Assembly: GCA_964531695.1 (NCBI GenBank)
Contig: CAZHEH010000007.1
Location: 1 to 64,000 of the forward strand
Length of the DNA stretch: 64,000 nucleotides
Direction: 5' to 3'
DNA from: JAGXKT01 sp964531695
GTDB lineage: Bacteria; Planctomycetota; Phycisphaerae; SM23-33
A model generated the notes under the pieces. The model saw only the letters and a program-made list of their open reading frames with translations, was not told where the DNA came from and did no database searches. Both the position numbers and the translations under genes were made by a program. Each line of letters opens with the position of its first letter. The first letter of the stretch is position 1. Below are positions 9,436 to 17,309 of the stretch, piece by piece.

Positions 9436-9903
9436 TCAGCCGTTGTCGGCGATGATCCCGGTCCAGAGGGGCCCCAGATCACTGTCGAAGTCATACTTGA
9501 CGGTCGTGGCATGACGCGGCAGCAGAACCGAAAGACTCTCCGCGCGCATGACACTGGGCAGGGAGATCTCCGCCTTTACGCCGGCCGCGTCCAGCAGCGA
9601 TTTGGTCTGCCCGGCGAGGATGTTGGCCAACTCGCCCACGGCGTCGCCCATGTCCTCGCTCTCGAAGGGAATCTCGAAGCCGGCGAACTGCGCGCACACG
9701 GCCGTGGCGGTATCGCGCGGCAGGCCCAGGAAGATGCTCCAGTCCAGGTCGCCGACCAAGGAGATCACGGCGATCAACGTTCCGTCGTTGGTCTCGGCAG
9801 CGTCTTCTGTCGGGCACAGCTCGATGCCGCAGAGGGACTGGAAGGTGTCGGCCGAGGCCTGGATGACGCTGTCGGAATGGGGCAGTGTTGCAGTGCTACT
9901 CAC
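9436..9903 (-). CDS. CheX-type chemotaxis phosphatase-like protein (copy 2)
   Basis: The 155-aa protein follows the CheX pattern: an early 'ADTFQSLCGIEL' helix and strand, 'GTLIAVISLVGDLDWSIFLGLP', and a central helix 'DMGDAVGELANILAGQTKSLL' with the E-x2-N dephosphorylation signature of CheX/CheC. It lies between cheA and a second cheY gene, so it probably removes phosphate from that CheY. It is clearly related in layout to the protein at 1738-2211 but only weakly similar in sequence. Confidence 0.8.
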   Translation of the reverse strand: MSSTATLPHSDSVIQASADTFQSLCGIELCPTEDAAETNDGTLIAVISLVGDLDWSIFLGLPRDTATAVCAQFAGFEIPFESEDMGDAVGELANILAGQTKSLLDAAGVKAEISLPSVMRAESLSVLLPRHATTVKYDFDSDLGPLWTGIIADNG

Positions 9904-9951
9904 GGGCTGTCTCCTGCTTGTGATCTTCCCGGCGGGGGCCGGCGTGTCGTG

Positions 9952-10389
9952 CTACGCGAACTTCTCCGCCAGCTTCCCGAAGAACCCGCCGCCGGAGGCC
10001 TGGGCCTCGGCGAGCGCGTCGAAAAGCGGCGTCAGCTTCTTCTGAAGGACCTCGGTGGTGAACGGCTTGACGATGAAGCAGTCGGCCCCCGCGTCGTCGA
10101 GCGCCTCTTCCACCTTGCCCATGGTGCTCTCGGTGGTCACCATCACGACGGGGATGTGGTTGCTCTCCTGCTCACGCACCGCGCGGACGAAGTCCACCCC
10201 GTTCATATTGGGCATGTTCCAGTCGACGAAGCACATCTGAATCGAGTCCGGATCGAACTTCTCCAGCGCATCCGACCCGTCGGCCGCCTCGGTGAAGGTG
10301 AAGTTGGCCAGCTTGCTCTCCCGCAGCGACCGCATGACCATCTTCCGCATGATGCCGGAGTCGTCCACGACCAACGCATGGATGTCCAT
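9952..10389 (-). CDS. CheY-like response regulator (copy 2)
   Basis: A single receiver domain (about 1-122) has D9/D10, phospho-acceptor D56 in 'FVDWNMP', T85/T86 and K108 in 'VKPF'. It is followed by a short C-terminal tail of 20-25 residues. It is the promoter-proximal gene of the chemotaxis operon, next to cheX and cheA, and is the better candidate for the motor-binding CheY. The ATG at 10389 is chosen because an AAGGAAGAAG motif lies just before it; upstream sequence is not receiver-like. Confidence 0.92.
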   Translation of the reverse strand: MDIHALVVDDSGIMRKMVMRSLRESKLANFTFTEAADGSDALEKFDPDSIQMCFVDWNMPNMNGVDFVRAVREQESNHIPVVMVTTESTMGKVEEALDDAGADCFIVKPFTTEVLQKKLTPLFDALAEAQASGGGFFGKLAEKFA

Positions 10390-10546
10390 TGAGCTTCTTC
10401 CTTTCCGGTCGCCCTGGGGCGAGTTCCGCGCCGGAGTCACTCGCGAGAAATGCCTGCGGCGGGCCGGTACGGCGCCGCATGCCACTCGCGGCTGCCTCGC
10501 GCCCGCCGGCGGCGGACACGGGCAACCGCACCCGTTGCCCATGATG

Positions 10547-10573
10547 GTATCGGCAGCAGAGAGGCCGGGTTTA
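10547..10573 (-). promoter_or_regulatory. FliA (sigma-28) promoter for the chemotaxis operon
   Basis: Read on the minus strand this is TAAA, 15 bases, GCCGATAC. That matches the flagellar sigma-28 consensus (TAAA-N15-GCCGATAA) at 11 of 12 box positions with exact spacing. It lies about 160 bases before the first cheY gene and after fliS, where a chemotaxis-operon promoter is expected. Confidence 0.8.
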
Positions 10574-10628
10574 GCAGGAACCCCTTATCGGGGCGAGAAA
10601 TATGCCACGGTGAACGCCGCGCGCGACA

Positions 10629-10672
10629 GCGTCCGCGGCGAGAGGGCCGCGGGCGCGAGGAAGGGCGGACGC
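10629..10672 (-). terminator. Possible stem-loop after fliS
   Basis: An 8-bp perfect inverted repeat (GCGTCCGC / GCGGACGC) encloses a second 5-bp hairpin (GCGGC / GCCGC). It lies between the fliS stop codon and the promoter of the chemotaxis operon. It has no T-tract, so it may be a Rho-type or processing structure, or chance in GC-rich DNA. Confidence 0.3.
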
Positions 10673-10686
10673 GGGGGCCGCCGGCG

Positions 10687-11046
10687 TCAGGACATGATCG
10701 CCTTCCAGCCCTCGTTGAGGTCCTCGAGCAGGCCGATCACGTCCCGGACGGCCTTGGCGTCCTTGCGCCTGTTGGCTTGACGGAGATGGCGCGACATGAA
10801 CTGGTACAGGCGCCGGAGGTTCTCCGCGACCTCGCCGCCGGCTTCCATGTCCAGGCACGCGTCCAGCTCGTGGATGATCGTCTGGGCCTTGCCGATGTAT
10901 CTGCCCTTTTCGGCCCAGTTCTCGGCCTCCATCTCCCGGAGGGCCTGGTTGAGGAACTTGATCGCGCCCTCGTAGAGCATGACGATCAGCCGACCGCGAG
11001 ACTGCGTCGTTACGGCGTTCTCCTGGTACGCTGTGATTTCGTTCAT
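10687..11046 (-). CDS. fliS: FliS flagellin export chaperone
   Basis: The 119-aa helical protein begins 'MNEITAYQENAVTTQSRGRL' and contains 'IVMLYEGAIKFLNQAL' and 'IIHELDACLDMEAGGEVAENL', the standard FliS sequence blocks. It binds the C-terminus of flagellin in the cytoplasm and prevents premature polymerization. It follows fliD directly, as in many bacteria. Start at 11046 fits the family N-terminus; a slightly longer frame begins at 11073. Confidence 0.93.
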   Translation of the reverse strand: MNEITAYQENAVTTQSRGRLIVMLYEGAIKFLNQALREMEAENWAEKGRYIGKAQTIIHELDACLDMEAGGEVAENLRRLYQFMSRHLRQANRRKDAKAVRDVIGLLEDLNEGWKAIMS

Positions 11047-11069
11047 GGCCCGGCTCCCTTGCGTATTGA

Positions 11070-12731
11070 TCACATGCTTTGAAGCATGCTGCTCATGCCG
11101 CCCGAGCTCGAGCCCATCGAGGCGAAGATGCTCTGGAACTGCGCCTGGAACGAGCCGAGCTCGGCCAGCGACGTCTCCAGGCGCGCGTACTTCTCCCGGA
11201 GTTGCTCTTCCCTGCGCTCCAGGCGCTCGTTCTCGCGCTCGATCTTGTCCTCGATGCGCTCGATTTGCCCGTCGATGCGCCCGTCCTTGACGGCGAAAAC
11301 GCCGGTCGAATGGTCCAGCATCTGGTCAGTGTCGTCGTAAATCGCCCCCGCGAAGCCCTGGCGGACGCGCACCTGGTAGTCCAGCGTCTCGGACGTGCCC
11401 GCGTTGACCACCGTCAACTCCATGCCCTGTTCCGGTTCCCCGGTCACGCCGGTCAGCGTCATCCCGTCGACGGCGAGGTAGCGCCAGCCCGTCTCGTCGG
11501 TGAGCTTGATTTTCGCCCAGTCCACTTCGCCGGCCGCGTCGTACTGAATCCGAAGATCGTACCTCCCGCCCTGCGTCTGGTATGCGCTGGTGAACTGCAC
11601 GTCGTCACTGTTCGTGCTTCCCGTGTCGACCGCGCCGAGCACGTTCAGTGCCGCGTCGTAGTCGGCGTCCAGCGCCTCGTCGAAGACCTCCGCGTCGAAC
11701 TCCAGGTGCCCCTCGCGGTCGAACTCAAGCCCGATCTCGCCGGTCATCGTGTAGGCGTCGGCGTCGGCGTCGAAGCCGGCCGCCGAGCCGGTCAACGCCC
11801 GGCGGATGTCGTGCAGGAGCGTGTTGAGCGTCACGTCGCCCTGGAGCACGCCGCTGGTCTTCGCCTCACGGTCGTAGCCCGTGTACTGATCGAGCTTGTC
11901 CACGATCCCGTTGTACACCGAGACGAAGTTGTTCAGGTCTCGCTTGAGCTGCCCGGTCTTCCGGGTGGCCGTTACGCTGACGCTGCCGGTGGCCTCCAGA
12001 TTCAACGTCAATCCGGGGACGACGTCGGTGATCTGGTTGCTGCTCCGCTCGATCCACTCGCCGGTGCCGGGGGGGAACCCGTCGACCTTGATCTGCGAGT
12101 CCTGCGCGGTGCGCGTCGTGGTGAAATCGGCTGATGCGAAGTCGCTCAGCGTGGTCTCCGCCTCGACCGTCACACTGTAGTCGCTTCCGGGATTCTTTCC
12201 GGCCAGCACGAGGTGATACGTTCCGCCCTGTTCCAGGACGCTCGCCGAGACCCCGGGGTTGCCTGCGTCGTTGGCGATCAGGTCACGAAGACCCTCCAGC
12301 GTGGTGGAATCCGTGGTCGTCAGCGTCCGCGTGCTCCCGTCGTAGGTATAGACGAACTGTCCGGCGCCCACGGTCGTCTCCAGCGACGCCAGCCCCGCCG
12401 TGTGAACCATGCGATGCGCCGAGGCCAGGGCGTTGACCTCCACCGTGTGATTGCCCTCCACGGCGCCGGATTCCGACGAGACGCTGACCACGTCCTCGTC
12501 CGAACTCCTGGCGGTAACCCGGCGCAGCTCGTCCACGTTGCGGAGGGAGTCGACAGCGTCCTTCAACTGGCTGATACGCTTCTCGACCTCGTCGACGGCG
12601 CCCTGTTCGCGGTTCAACTCGCTCTTGCTGTCCTCCAGCGCGTTGAGCGTCGTACGCTCCGTGGCCATGAGCTGCTGGACGATGCTGTTGGTATCGATGC
12701 CGCTATAGACGCCTGAGAGGGCCATGCCCAT
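11070..12731 (-). CDS. fliD: FliD flagellar filament cap protein
   Basis: This 553-aa protein has the FliD_N opening 'SGVYSGIDTNSIVQQLMATE' and a coiled coil near 35-65. A variable central region follows. The C-terminal domain has the coiled stretch 'RIEDKIERENERLERREEQL' followed by 'KYARLETSLAEL', where FliD caps end. It assembles at the filament tip and lets flagellin polymerize. Two Met codons (residues 1 and 3) are possible starts. It has its own FliA-type promoter at 12789-12815. Confidence 0.95.
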   Translation of the reverse strand: MGMALSGVYSGIDTNSIVQQLMATERTTLNALEDSKSELNREQGAVDEVEKRISQLKDAVDSLRNVDELRRVTARSSDEDVVSVSSESGAVEGNHTVEVNALASAHRMVHTAGLASLETTVGAGQFVYTYDGSTRTLTTTDSTTLEGLRDLIANDAGNPGVSASVLEQGGTYHLVLAGKNPGSDYSVTVEAETTLSDFASADFTTTRTAQDSQIKVDGFPPGTGEWIERSSNQITDVVPGLTLNLEATGSVSVTATRKTGQLKRDLNNFVSVYNGIVDKLDQYTGYDREAKTSGVLQGDVTLNTLLHDIRRALTGSAAGFDADADAYTMTGEIGLEFDREGHLEFDAEVFDEALDADYDAALNVLGAVDTGSTNSDDVQFTSAYQTQGGRYDLRIQYDAAGEVDWAKIKLTDETGWRYLAVDGMTLTGVTGEPEQGMELTVVNAGTSETLDYQVRVRQGFAGAIYDDTDQMLDHSTGVFAVKDGRIDGQIERIEDKIERENERLERREEQLREKYARLETSLAELGSFQAQFQSIFASMGSSSGGMSSMLQSM

Positions 12732-12788
12732 GGCTCAACCTCCGGCAGGGGTCGCGCTTGGGACCGCCGGTGGTCCCGTCTGTCGTCA

Positions 12789-12815
12789 TTATCGAGGGAA
12801 GCGGCGCGAACTTGA
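12789..12815 (-). promoter_or_regulatory. FliA (sigma-28) promoter for fliD-fliS
   Basis: On the minus strand: TCAA, 15 bases, CTCGATAA. The spacing is exact and the -10 element keeps the CGATAA core. It lies about 60 bases upstream of the fliD start and directly downstream of the fliC terminator. A GGGACC/GGTCCC hairpin (12760-12777) falls in the predicted leader. Confidence 0.72.
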
Positions 12816-12850
12816 GCCCGCCCGAACATGCAGTGTACGAGGCCGTATAC

Positions 12851-12881
12851 AAAACGCCCGTCCGGAGGTACCGGACGGGCG
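12851..12881 (-). terminator. Intrinsic terminator of fliC
   Basis: An 11-bp perfect inverted repeat (CGCCCGTCCGG / CCGGACGGGCG, 12855-12881) with a 5-base loop is followed on the minus strand by TTTT (12854-12851). It lies about 100 bases after the flagellin stop codon. This is a textbook Rho-independent terminator for a highly expressed gene. Confidence 0.9.
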
Positions 12882-12978
12882 TCGAACAAGCTTGGGAGGC
12901 GGACCCCGCCTGGGTCGGGGCATGGGTGCGGTCTCATTATGTTAGACGGGGCCGCCTTCCAAGGCCGTTATTCAGTTG

Positions 12979-14163
12979 TCAGCCCTGCAGCAAGCTCAGG
13001 GCCATCTGCGGCATCATGTTGGCCTGACCCAGCATGCTGATGCCGGCCTGGGTGAGCACCTGGTTCCGCGTCATCGCGGCCATCTCCGTGGCAACGTCCA
13101 CGTCGCTGATTCGCGACTCGGCTGAGAGGAGGTTCTCGGCCTGGATGTCGAGGACGGACTCGGCCGCCTGAAGCCGGTTCATCGTGTACCCGAGCTTGGC
13201 GCGGTAGAGGTCCTTGTTGTTGATGGCAGTTTCGACGGCGGTGAGGGCGCTTGTGGCACCCGCGGTGGTGGTCAGGTCGTTTCCGGTGCCGTCCACACCG
13301 TCGGTCGTCTCGGTGAAGGTCGCCGCGGCGAGGTTGTCCGGGTTGTTGGTATCCGTGATCGTCAGGTCGTTACTGGCTGCCCCGGGGGTCTGGGCCTTGA
13401 GCTGCAGCGAGTACGTGCCGTAGTCGCTGTCGTAGGCAGCGAAGGCGGCGGCATAGCCGGCCTCGTCGTTGATCTTATCGACCAACTCGTTCAGCGACAT
13501 CGCGCCGTCGGAGCCGAGGGACGTGATGTCCACCGCGGCTTCACCGTTGAACTGGAAGTGGAATTCGTCCTTGTTGCCTACCGAGTCGATCGTGACGTAG
13601 GTGTCATCGGCCGAGGCCACGCTCTTGGTGTTCGTCCACGTCTCGGTCGTCGCGACGGTCGTGTTGACGCCCAGTTGGGCGGCGGTCATCACCTCCGGCG
13701 TCAGCGTGATGGACCCGCTGCCGACGTGGATATCGATGTTCGTGGTCGAGTTCAGCAACTGGTTGCCGTTGAATTCGGTACTCCCGGCGATGCGGGTGAT
13801 CTCGTCCGACAACTCCGAGTACTCATTGTTCATGATCGTGCGCTGCTCAGCGGAGTACGATCCGGTGGCGGCCTGCTCGGCCAGCTCGCTCATGCGGACG
13901 AGCAGGTCGTCGATCTGGCCCATGGCACCCTCAGCCGTCTGCAGCATGCTGATGCCGTCGGCGGCGTTCCGGCTGGCCTGTTTTAACTGGGCGACGTCGG
14001 CCCGGATCAGCTCGCGGACGGCCAGGCCAGCTGCGTCGTCCTGAGCGCCGTTGATCCGCAGACCCGACGAAAGCCGCTCGACCGACGTGGCAAGCGAGTC
14101 ATAGCTCTTGCCAAGCTGGCGAGCCGCGACTTCCGCCATAAGGTTGTTCTTAATCGCAAGCAT
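12979..14163 (-). CDS. fliC: Flagellin
   Basis: The 394-aa protein has conserved flagellin ends. N-terminal D0/D1 carries 'ERLSSGLRINGAQDDAAGLAV', and the C-terminal helix carries 'AENLLSAESRISDVDVATEMA' and ends 'LGQANMMPQMALSLLQG'. The middle (about 165-300) is a Thr/Asp-rich variable D2/D3-like region. It is exported by the flagellar type III apparatus and forms the filament. A GAGGAGATGG ribosome-binding site, a FliA promoter upstream and a strong terminator downstream indicate an independent, highly expressed unit. It is the only flagellin in the window. Confidence 0.98.
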   Translation of the reverse strand: MLAIKNNLMAEVAARQLGKSYDSLATSVERLSSGLRINGAQDDAAGLAVRELIRADVAQLKQASRNAADGISMLQTAEGAMGQIDDLLVRMSELAEQAATGSYSAEQRTIMNNEYSELSDEITRIAGSTEFNGNQLLNSTTNIDIHVGSGSITLTPEVMTAAQLGVNTTVATTETWTNTKSVASADDTYVTIDSVGNKDEFHFQFNGEAAVDITSLGSDGAMSLNELVDKINDEAGYAAAFAAYDSDYGTYSLQLKAQTPGAASNDLTITDTNNPDNLAAATFTETTDGVDGTGNDLTTTAGATSALTAVETAINNKDLYRAKLGYTMNRLQAAESVLDIQAENLLSAESRISDVDVATEMAAMTRNQVLTQAGISMLGQANMMPQMALSLLQG

Positions 14164-14496
14164 GTCCCATCTCCTCTACAAGAGGCCTTTTACCCCCCTG
14201 ACCCTCCGCCGGGTCGGGGGTGCCGAGGCAGGCCTACGCAGGCCCGCCAGGTACTTCGTCTGATACCCATTATCGAACGGACCCAGGACAACTTGAGAAG
14301 ATGGGTAAACAAAAGTGGGAAAACTGCGATAGCAGTCGCGACCGGTCCGCGTGAGGTGTAACTACGATGTAAGACCCGATAAATGCCGTTCAAGACGTAG
14401 GTTACCCGTACGCAAGAGGCCATCGGAACGCCCGAACGAACGGCACCGGGGCGGCAATATGGGCAAGCCAGGATAATCAGGCGGAAGGAAATGCGG
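14164..14496. other. Flagellin upstream region
   Basis: This 333-base non-coding stretch holds the fliC ribosome-binding site and FliA-type promoter (14270-14296). Beyond about 14300 it is relatively AT-rich (14300-14400) with no gene-like frame. It presumably includes the 3' end of the transcript from the sulfotransferase gene, but I see no convincing terminator hairpin. Confidence 0.55.
14270..14296 (-). promoter_or_regulatory. FliA (sigma-28) promoter for fliC
   Basis: On the minus strand: TCAA, 15 bases, TTCGATAA. The spacing and the CGATAA core match the sigma-28 consensus. The predicted start gives a leader of about 100 bases ending in the GAGGAG ribosome-binding site before the flagellin ATG. 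Confidence 0.78.
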
Positions 14497-15327
14497 CTAT
14501 TCGTATCCGAGTTGCGCCATCGTCCGGCCGGCGATTCGCCGGAGTTGGTCCTTCTGCTCGTCGGACCAGTCGGGGTACTTCGGGAACTCCCCGCGATTCT
14601 GCGTGTTCTCCGGCTTTCGGACGGCCTGGACAATCTGCGTCTCGGACGGCGCCCGGACACCCAGCCACTCGAACAGGTCGCCCCAGCCACGGAACCCCGG
14701 GCGCGTCCATTCCTCGAACCGCAACACCCGCCAACGGTCAGGACCGTATCTGCGCTGGCATGAGAGAAGATGCGAGCTGATCATCTCCCAGACCCACACC
14801 ACCTTCTCGAAGCGGCTCCACCCCTCCCAGGCCTGCGCGGCGGGCGTGCCCGGGGCCGGGACCGGACGAATCGGGTCGCACACGTGCCCGGCAAACCACC
14901 CCCGCCGCATGCCCGAGCGGATGAACTCCCCCGGATGGCGAACGGGGTTGATGAATCGGGCGTTCGGGAGCATCTCCGCGATCAGGTCGGTGAAGGGGGT
15001 CCAGTACCCGTGCTCGGCGTACAGCAGGCCCTCTGTCCGGGCGGCGCGGATGGGCTCGGCCCGCGCCCAGGCGAACAGGGGACGATAGCCCTCCAGCGAG
15101 TCACCCAATTGCTGGTAGGCCTCTTTGTGCTCGACCTCGCACCGCGGCGCCGGCTCGTGATACGCCACAACGTCCGGCGAGAGCCCGAGGATCTTGACCA
15201 AGCTCATCGTGCCGACGCGCCCCGTGGACATGATGAAGGCGCACCGGGCTTCCTGCCATCCATCCCCGGCGGCGGACCGCTCGAGCGACCGTGCGTCGGG
15301 TCGCGGACAGGCGCCGATCGTCAACAT
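14497..15327 (-). CDS. Sulfotransferase-family protein in the flgM operon
   Basis: The 276-aa protein has the two PAPS-binding signatures of sulfotransferases. One is an N-terminal P-loop-like segment 'FIMSTGRVGTMSLVKILG' (5'-phosphosulfate binding). The other is a downstream 'INPVRHPGEFIRSG' (3'-phosphate binding R...S pattern). The fold likely moves a sulfuryl group from PAPS to a carbohydrate or protein acceptor. The start at 15327 has an AGAGGTGA ribosome-binding site. It lies 73 bases after flgM with no visible promoter of its own, so it is probably co-expressed under FliA. That suggests a flagellin- or envelope-modifying role, but the acceptor is unknown. Confidence 0.75.
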   Translation of the reverse strand: MLTIGACPRPDARSLERSAAGDGWQEARCAFIMSTGRVGTMSLVKILGLSPDVVAYHEPAPRCEVEHKEAYQQLGDSLEGYRPLFAWARAEPIRAARTEGLLYAEHGYWTPFTDLIAEMLPNARFINPVRHPGEFIRSGMRRGWFAGHVCDPIRPVPAPGTPAAQAWEGWSRFEKVVWVWEMISSHLLSCQRRYGPDRWRVLRFEEWTRPGFRGWGDLFEWLGVRAPSETQIVQAVRKPENTQNRGEFPKYPDWSDEQKDQLRRIAGRTMAQLGYE

Positions 15328-15400
15328 GGGGCTTCACCTCTCGGTTCGATGCATTCGGTGAGGCCGCGCGGCGCGCTTCGGCGTCGCGCCGGCGGAGGGG

Positions 15401-15682
15401 TCATATGCCGAAGTCCAGCAGGGCCTCGGCCGCGGCGCGGGCACGCTCCGGCGTGTCCAACCGGCCGGATTCCAGCAGTTGCCGGGCCTCCCGCACGGCC
15501 TCGGAATCGACCGTCTCGGTCGCGTGGGCCGCGTCGATGTACCGGGCATACTGAGACTGCATGCGTACGGCGCCCTGCTCCACTTCGCCGGATGCGCCCT
15601 TGGCGCGGGCGGCGTCCTTGGCAGACACCTCGGCTCCGGTCAACGGCTGCGGGCTGAGGCCGTGTGTGCCGTCGATTCTCAT
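15401..15682 (-). CDS. flgM: FlgM-like anti-sigma-28 factor
   Basis: This 93-aa protein has a disordered N-terminal half and a C-terminal helical segment 'VDSEAVREARQLLESGRLDT' followed by 'RARAAAEALLDF'. It matches the FlgM C-terminal pattern (V/I..A...I..G.Y....vA..ll). FlgM binds and inhibits FliA until the hook is complete, then is exported. It has its own FliA-type promoter, giving the usual autoregulatory loop with the fliA gene at 17545. Start at 15682 was chosen for the short family-like N-terminus and a GGGATGTGACGAG leader. Confidence 0.82.
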   Translation of the reverse strand: MRIDGTHGLSPQPLTGAEVSAKDAARAKGASGEVEQGAVRMQSQYARYIDAAHATETVDSEAVREARQLLESGRLDTPERARAAAEALLDFGI

Positions 15683-15727
15683 CTCGTCACATCCCGTTGT
15701 GGCTCGTGTGCCGTCCATCCGATCCTA

Positions 15728-15754
15728 TTCTCGGACGGGGCCGGCGAATCTTGA
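15728..15754 (-). promoter_or_regulatory. FliA (sigma-28) promoter for flgM
   Basis: On the minus strand: TCAA, 15 bases, TCCGAGAA. It has the same -35 box and exact spacing as the fliC and fliD promoters; the -10 box is less perfect (CCGAxAA). It lies about 45 bases upstream of the flgM start. Confidence 0.62.
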
Positions 15755-15826
15755 GCCGGTTTCCGGTTCCTATTTTCTTTTTTCGCTTTTCACCTAAAGG
15801 CGTGGCCCGGCTCGGCCGATGAACGT

Positions 15827-16477
15827 CTATTCGCCTCCGCCGGCCCCGGACGGCAACGTACCGGCCGTCTCCTCCGCCACGAACTTGGCGAAGTGCTTCG
15901 GGCTCATCGTCGCCAACTTCCAGTCGGCGGGCCCGTAGCTCTCGCCGAGCTTCTCGCGGTAGAACGCCTTGATCCGCTCTTGCGTGGTCACGTCCGTCGT
16001 GTCCCACACGTGGTCCACGCCCCAGACCACCTTGCCGTCGCGCAGGTCAAGCAAGCTGAGGTACAGGCCCGTCCGCATTCGCGGGTGCGGGCTGTAGGCC
16101 CGGATCCGCCCCAGCAGCACGGCGTCGCAGCGCAGCCGTTGCCGGAGCCGGGAGAGTTCCTCCAGCGTCAGCGGCTCTTCCTTGTCCAGCGGCATGCCCC
16201 GACAGATCGGGTCGTCCTTGCGCACCGTCGACACGTGGAACAGGCCCCGAGACTGCAACGCCCCGTACAGAGCGGTGGTCATCTCCCGCGCCATCTTCGT
16301 GTGCGCGTCGTCGTGCTCCAGCTCGACGAGCATCACGCGGCCGAGCGATCGAACGTCCCGCGCCGAGGACAGATGGTGCCGCACGCGCGGCTCCGGCAGC
16401 TCGGGGCCGCCCAGGCACCCGCCGAGAAGCATCGCGGCCGCACAACATGCCGCCGGGATGGGTCGGAGGGCGTTCAT
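15827..16477 (-). CDS. Lipoprotein, CsgG/LpoB/FlgO-like fold suspected
   Basis: The 216-aa product has a lipoprotein signal peptide (hydrophobic run then 'LLGGC', Cys about 21). The domain has a TolB-N/CsgG-like flavour: 'GRVMLVELEHDD', then 'MTTALYGALQSRGLFHV', then 'RCDAVLLGRIRAYSP' and 'YLSLLDLRDGKVVWG'. Related folds in FlgO/FlgT and LpoB work at the outer membrane around the flagellar base or peptidoglycan synthesis. That assignment is an inference. It overlaps the preceding coiled-coil lipoprotein gene by ATGA, so the pair is coupled. Confidence 0.62.
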   Translation of the reverse strand: MNALRPIPAACCAAAMLLGGCLGGPELPEPRVRHHLSSARDVRSLGRVMLVELEHDDAHTKMAREMTTALYGALQSRGLFHVSTVRKDDPICRGMPLDKEEPLTLEELSRLRQRLRCDAVLLGRIRAYSPHPRMRTGLYLSLLDLRDGKVVWGVDHVWDTTDVTTQERIKAFYREKLGESYGPADWKLATMSPKHFAKFVAEETAGTLPSGAGGGE

Positions 16478-17028
16478 TCCGTGCCCGCTCCCCGGCTGAC
16501 CTGCGGCTTTCCCTCGGCCGGGCGCGGCTCGCCGCCGAGCAGCTTGATGATCTGGATCTGGTAGTCCATCATCGCCTGCTGCGATTCGAGGAACTCGCCG
16601 CGGAAGCCCAGGACGTTGTCCTTCCACTTCCGGTTCTCCTCGCGGACGGCGAGGATCATCTCGTTGGCGTCCTCGATCTCCCGTCGGGCGCGGGCCAGGT
16701 CCTGCTCGAGCGAGTCGACCTTCTGGCTCAGGGCCTGCCGCTGGCTCTCGAGGGAGCGGTTGGCCTTCTCCAAGGCGACGATCCTCTCGGTCGCCTGGGT
16801 ATACTTGCGGGCCCAGACCATCGCGCTGTCGACCGCGCTGGGCCCCGGCGTCTCGTCGTTGCCGCGGACCATGTCCTTGAGGTAGGTCGCCTGCCCGTCG
16901 GCCTCCGGGGGGGCCTGCACGCGGGGCGGCTCGGGGCCGAGATCGCCGCCTTGCGTGTCCATCCAGTTGCAGCCGGCCAGCGCCGCGGACATCATCAGCG
17001 TCGCCGTAATCCATGCCATCGCTCGCAT
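16474..17028 (-). CDS. Lipoprotein with coiled coil
   Basis: The 184-aa protein begins with a signal peptide and lipobox ('SAALAGC', Cys about 19), then a Pro/Glu-rich linker. A long coiled coil (about 75-155: 'ERIVALEKANRSLESQRQAL' and onward) is followed by a short C-terminal tail. No known family is recognised. Its partner gene (15827-16477) overlaps by 4 bp. Lying directly behind fliA and in front of flgM suggests a structural role in the envelope part of the flagellum. Start at 17028 has a GAGGAGATGACAAG leader. Confidence 0.65.
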   Translation of the reverse strand: MRAMAWITATLMMSAALAGCNWMDTQGGDLGPEPPRVQAPPEADGQATYLKDMVRGNDETPGPSAVDSAMVWARKYTQATERIVALEKANRSLESQRQALSQKVDSLEQDLARARREIEDANEMILAVREENRKWKDNVLGFRGEFLESQQAMMDYQIQIIKLLGGEPRPAEGKPQVSRGAGTE

Positions 17029-17074
17029 CTTGTCATCTCCTCGACACATGTCGGGTTCGCGTTCGTCCCCGCGG

Positions 17075-17296
17075 TCAGCCCGTCGGGGCGTAGTCGCAAT
17101 GCACGTACACCTTCTGCCCGCACGGGCAGGTCACTTCGATCAGCGCGCCGGTTTCGTCTTGTTCGACGACGCGCGCCGCGGCCCCGCCGCCGGCCTTCTT
17201 CGCGGCGGACGGGGGCGCCGCCGACTGCGGCCCGACGCGTCGTCGACCGGTCGCCTGCACGTACTGCCGCTTCACTACCGTGCTGTCGGGGCTCAT
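17075..17296 (-). CDS. Small unknown protein with CxCG motif
   Basis: The 73-aa protein has a basic N-terminal half and a C-terminal 'TCPCGQKVYVHCDYAPTG' segment. Its CxC...C arrangement could bind a metal. The start at 17296 has a GGAG ribosome-binding site. It is co-oriented with fliA and the lipoproteins, so it probably belongs to the same transcript. I do not recognise a family. Confidence 0.5.
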   Translation of the reverse strand: MSPDSTVVKRQYVQATGRRRVGPQSAAPPSAAKKAGGGAAARVVEQDETGALIEVTCPCGQKVYVHCDYAPTG

Positions 17297-17309
17297 CGTT
17301 TCTCCGGCG

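Noticed and set aside
10583..10592. CCCGATAA as another FliA -10 element
   Set aside because: No TAAA or TCAA lies 15 bases upstream on the minus strand; it more likely forms a small CCCC/GGGG hairpin.
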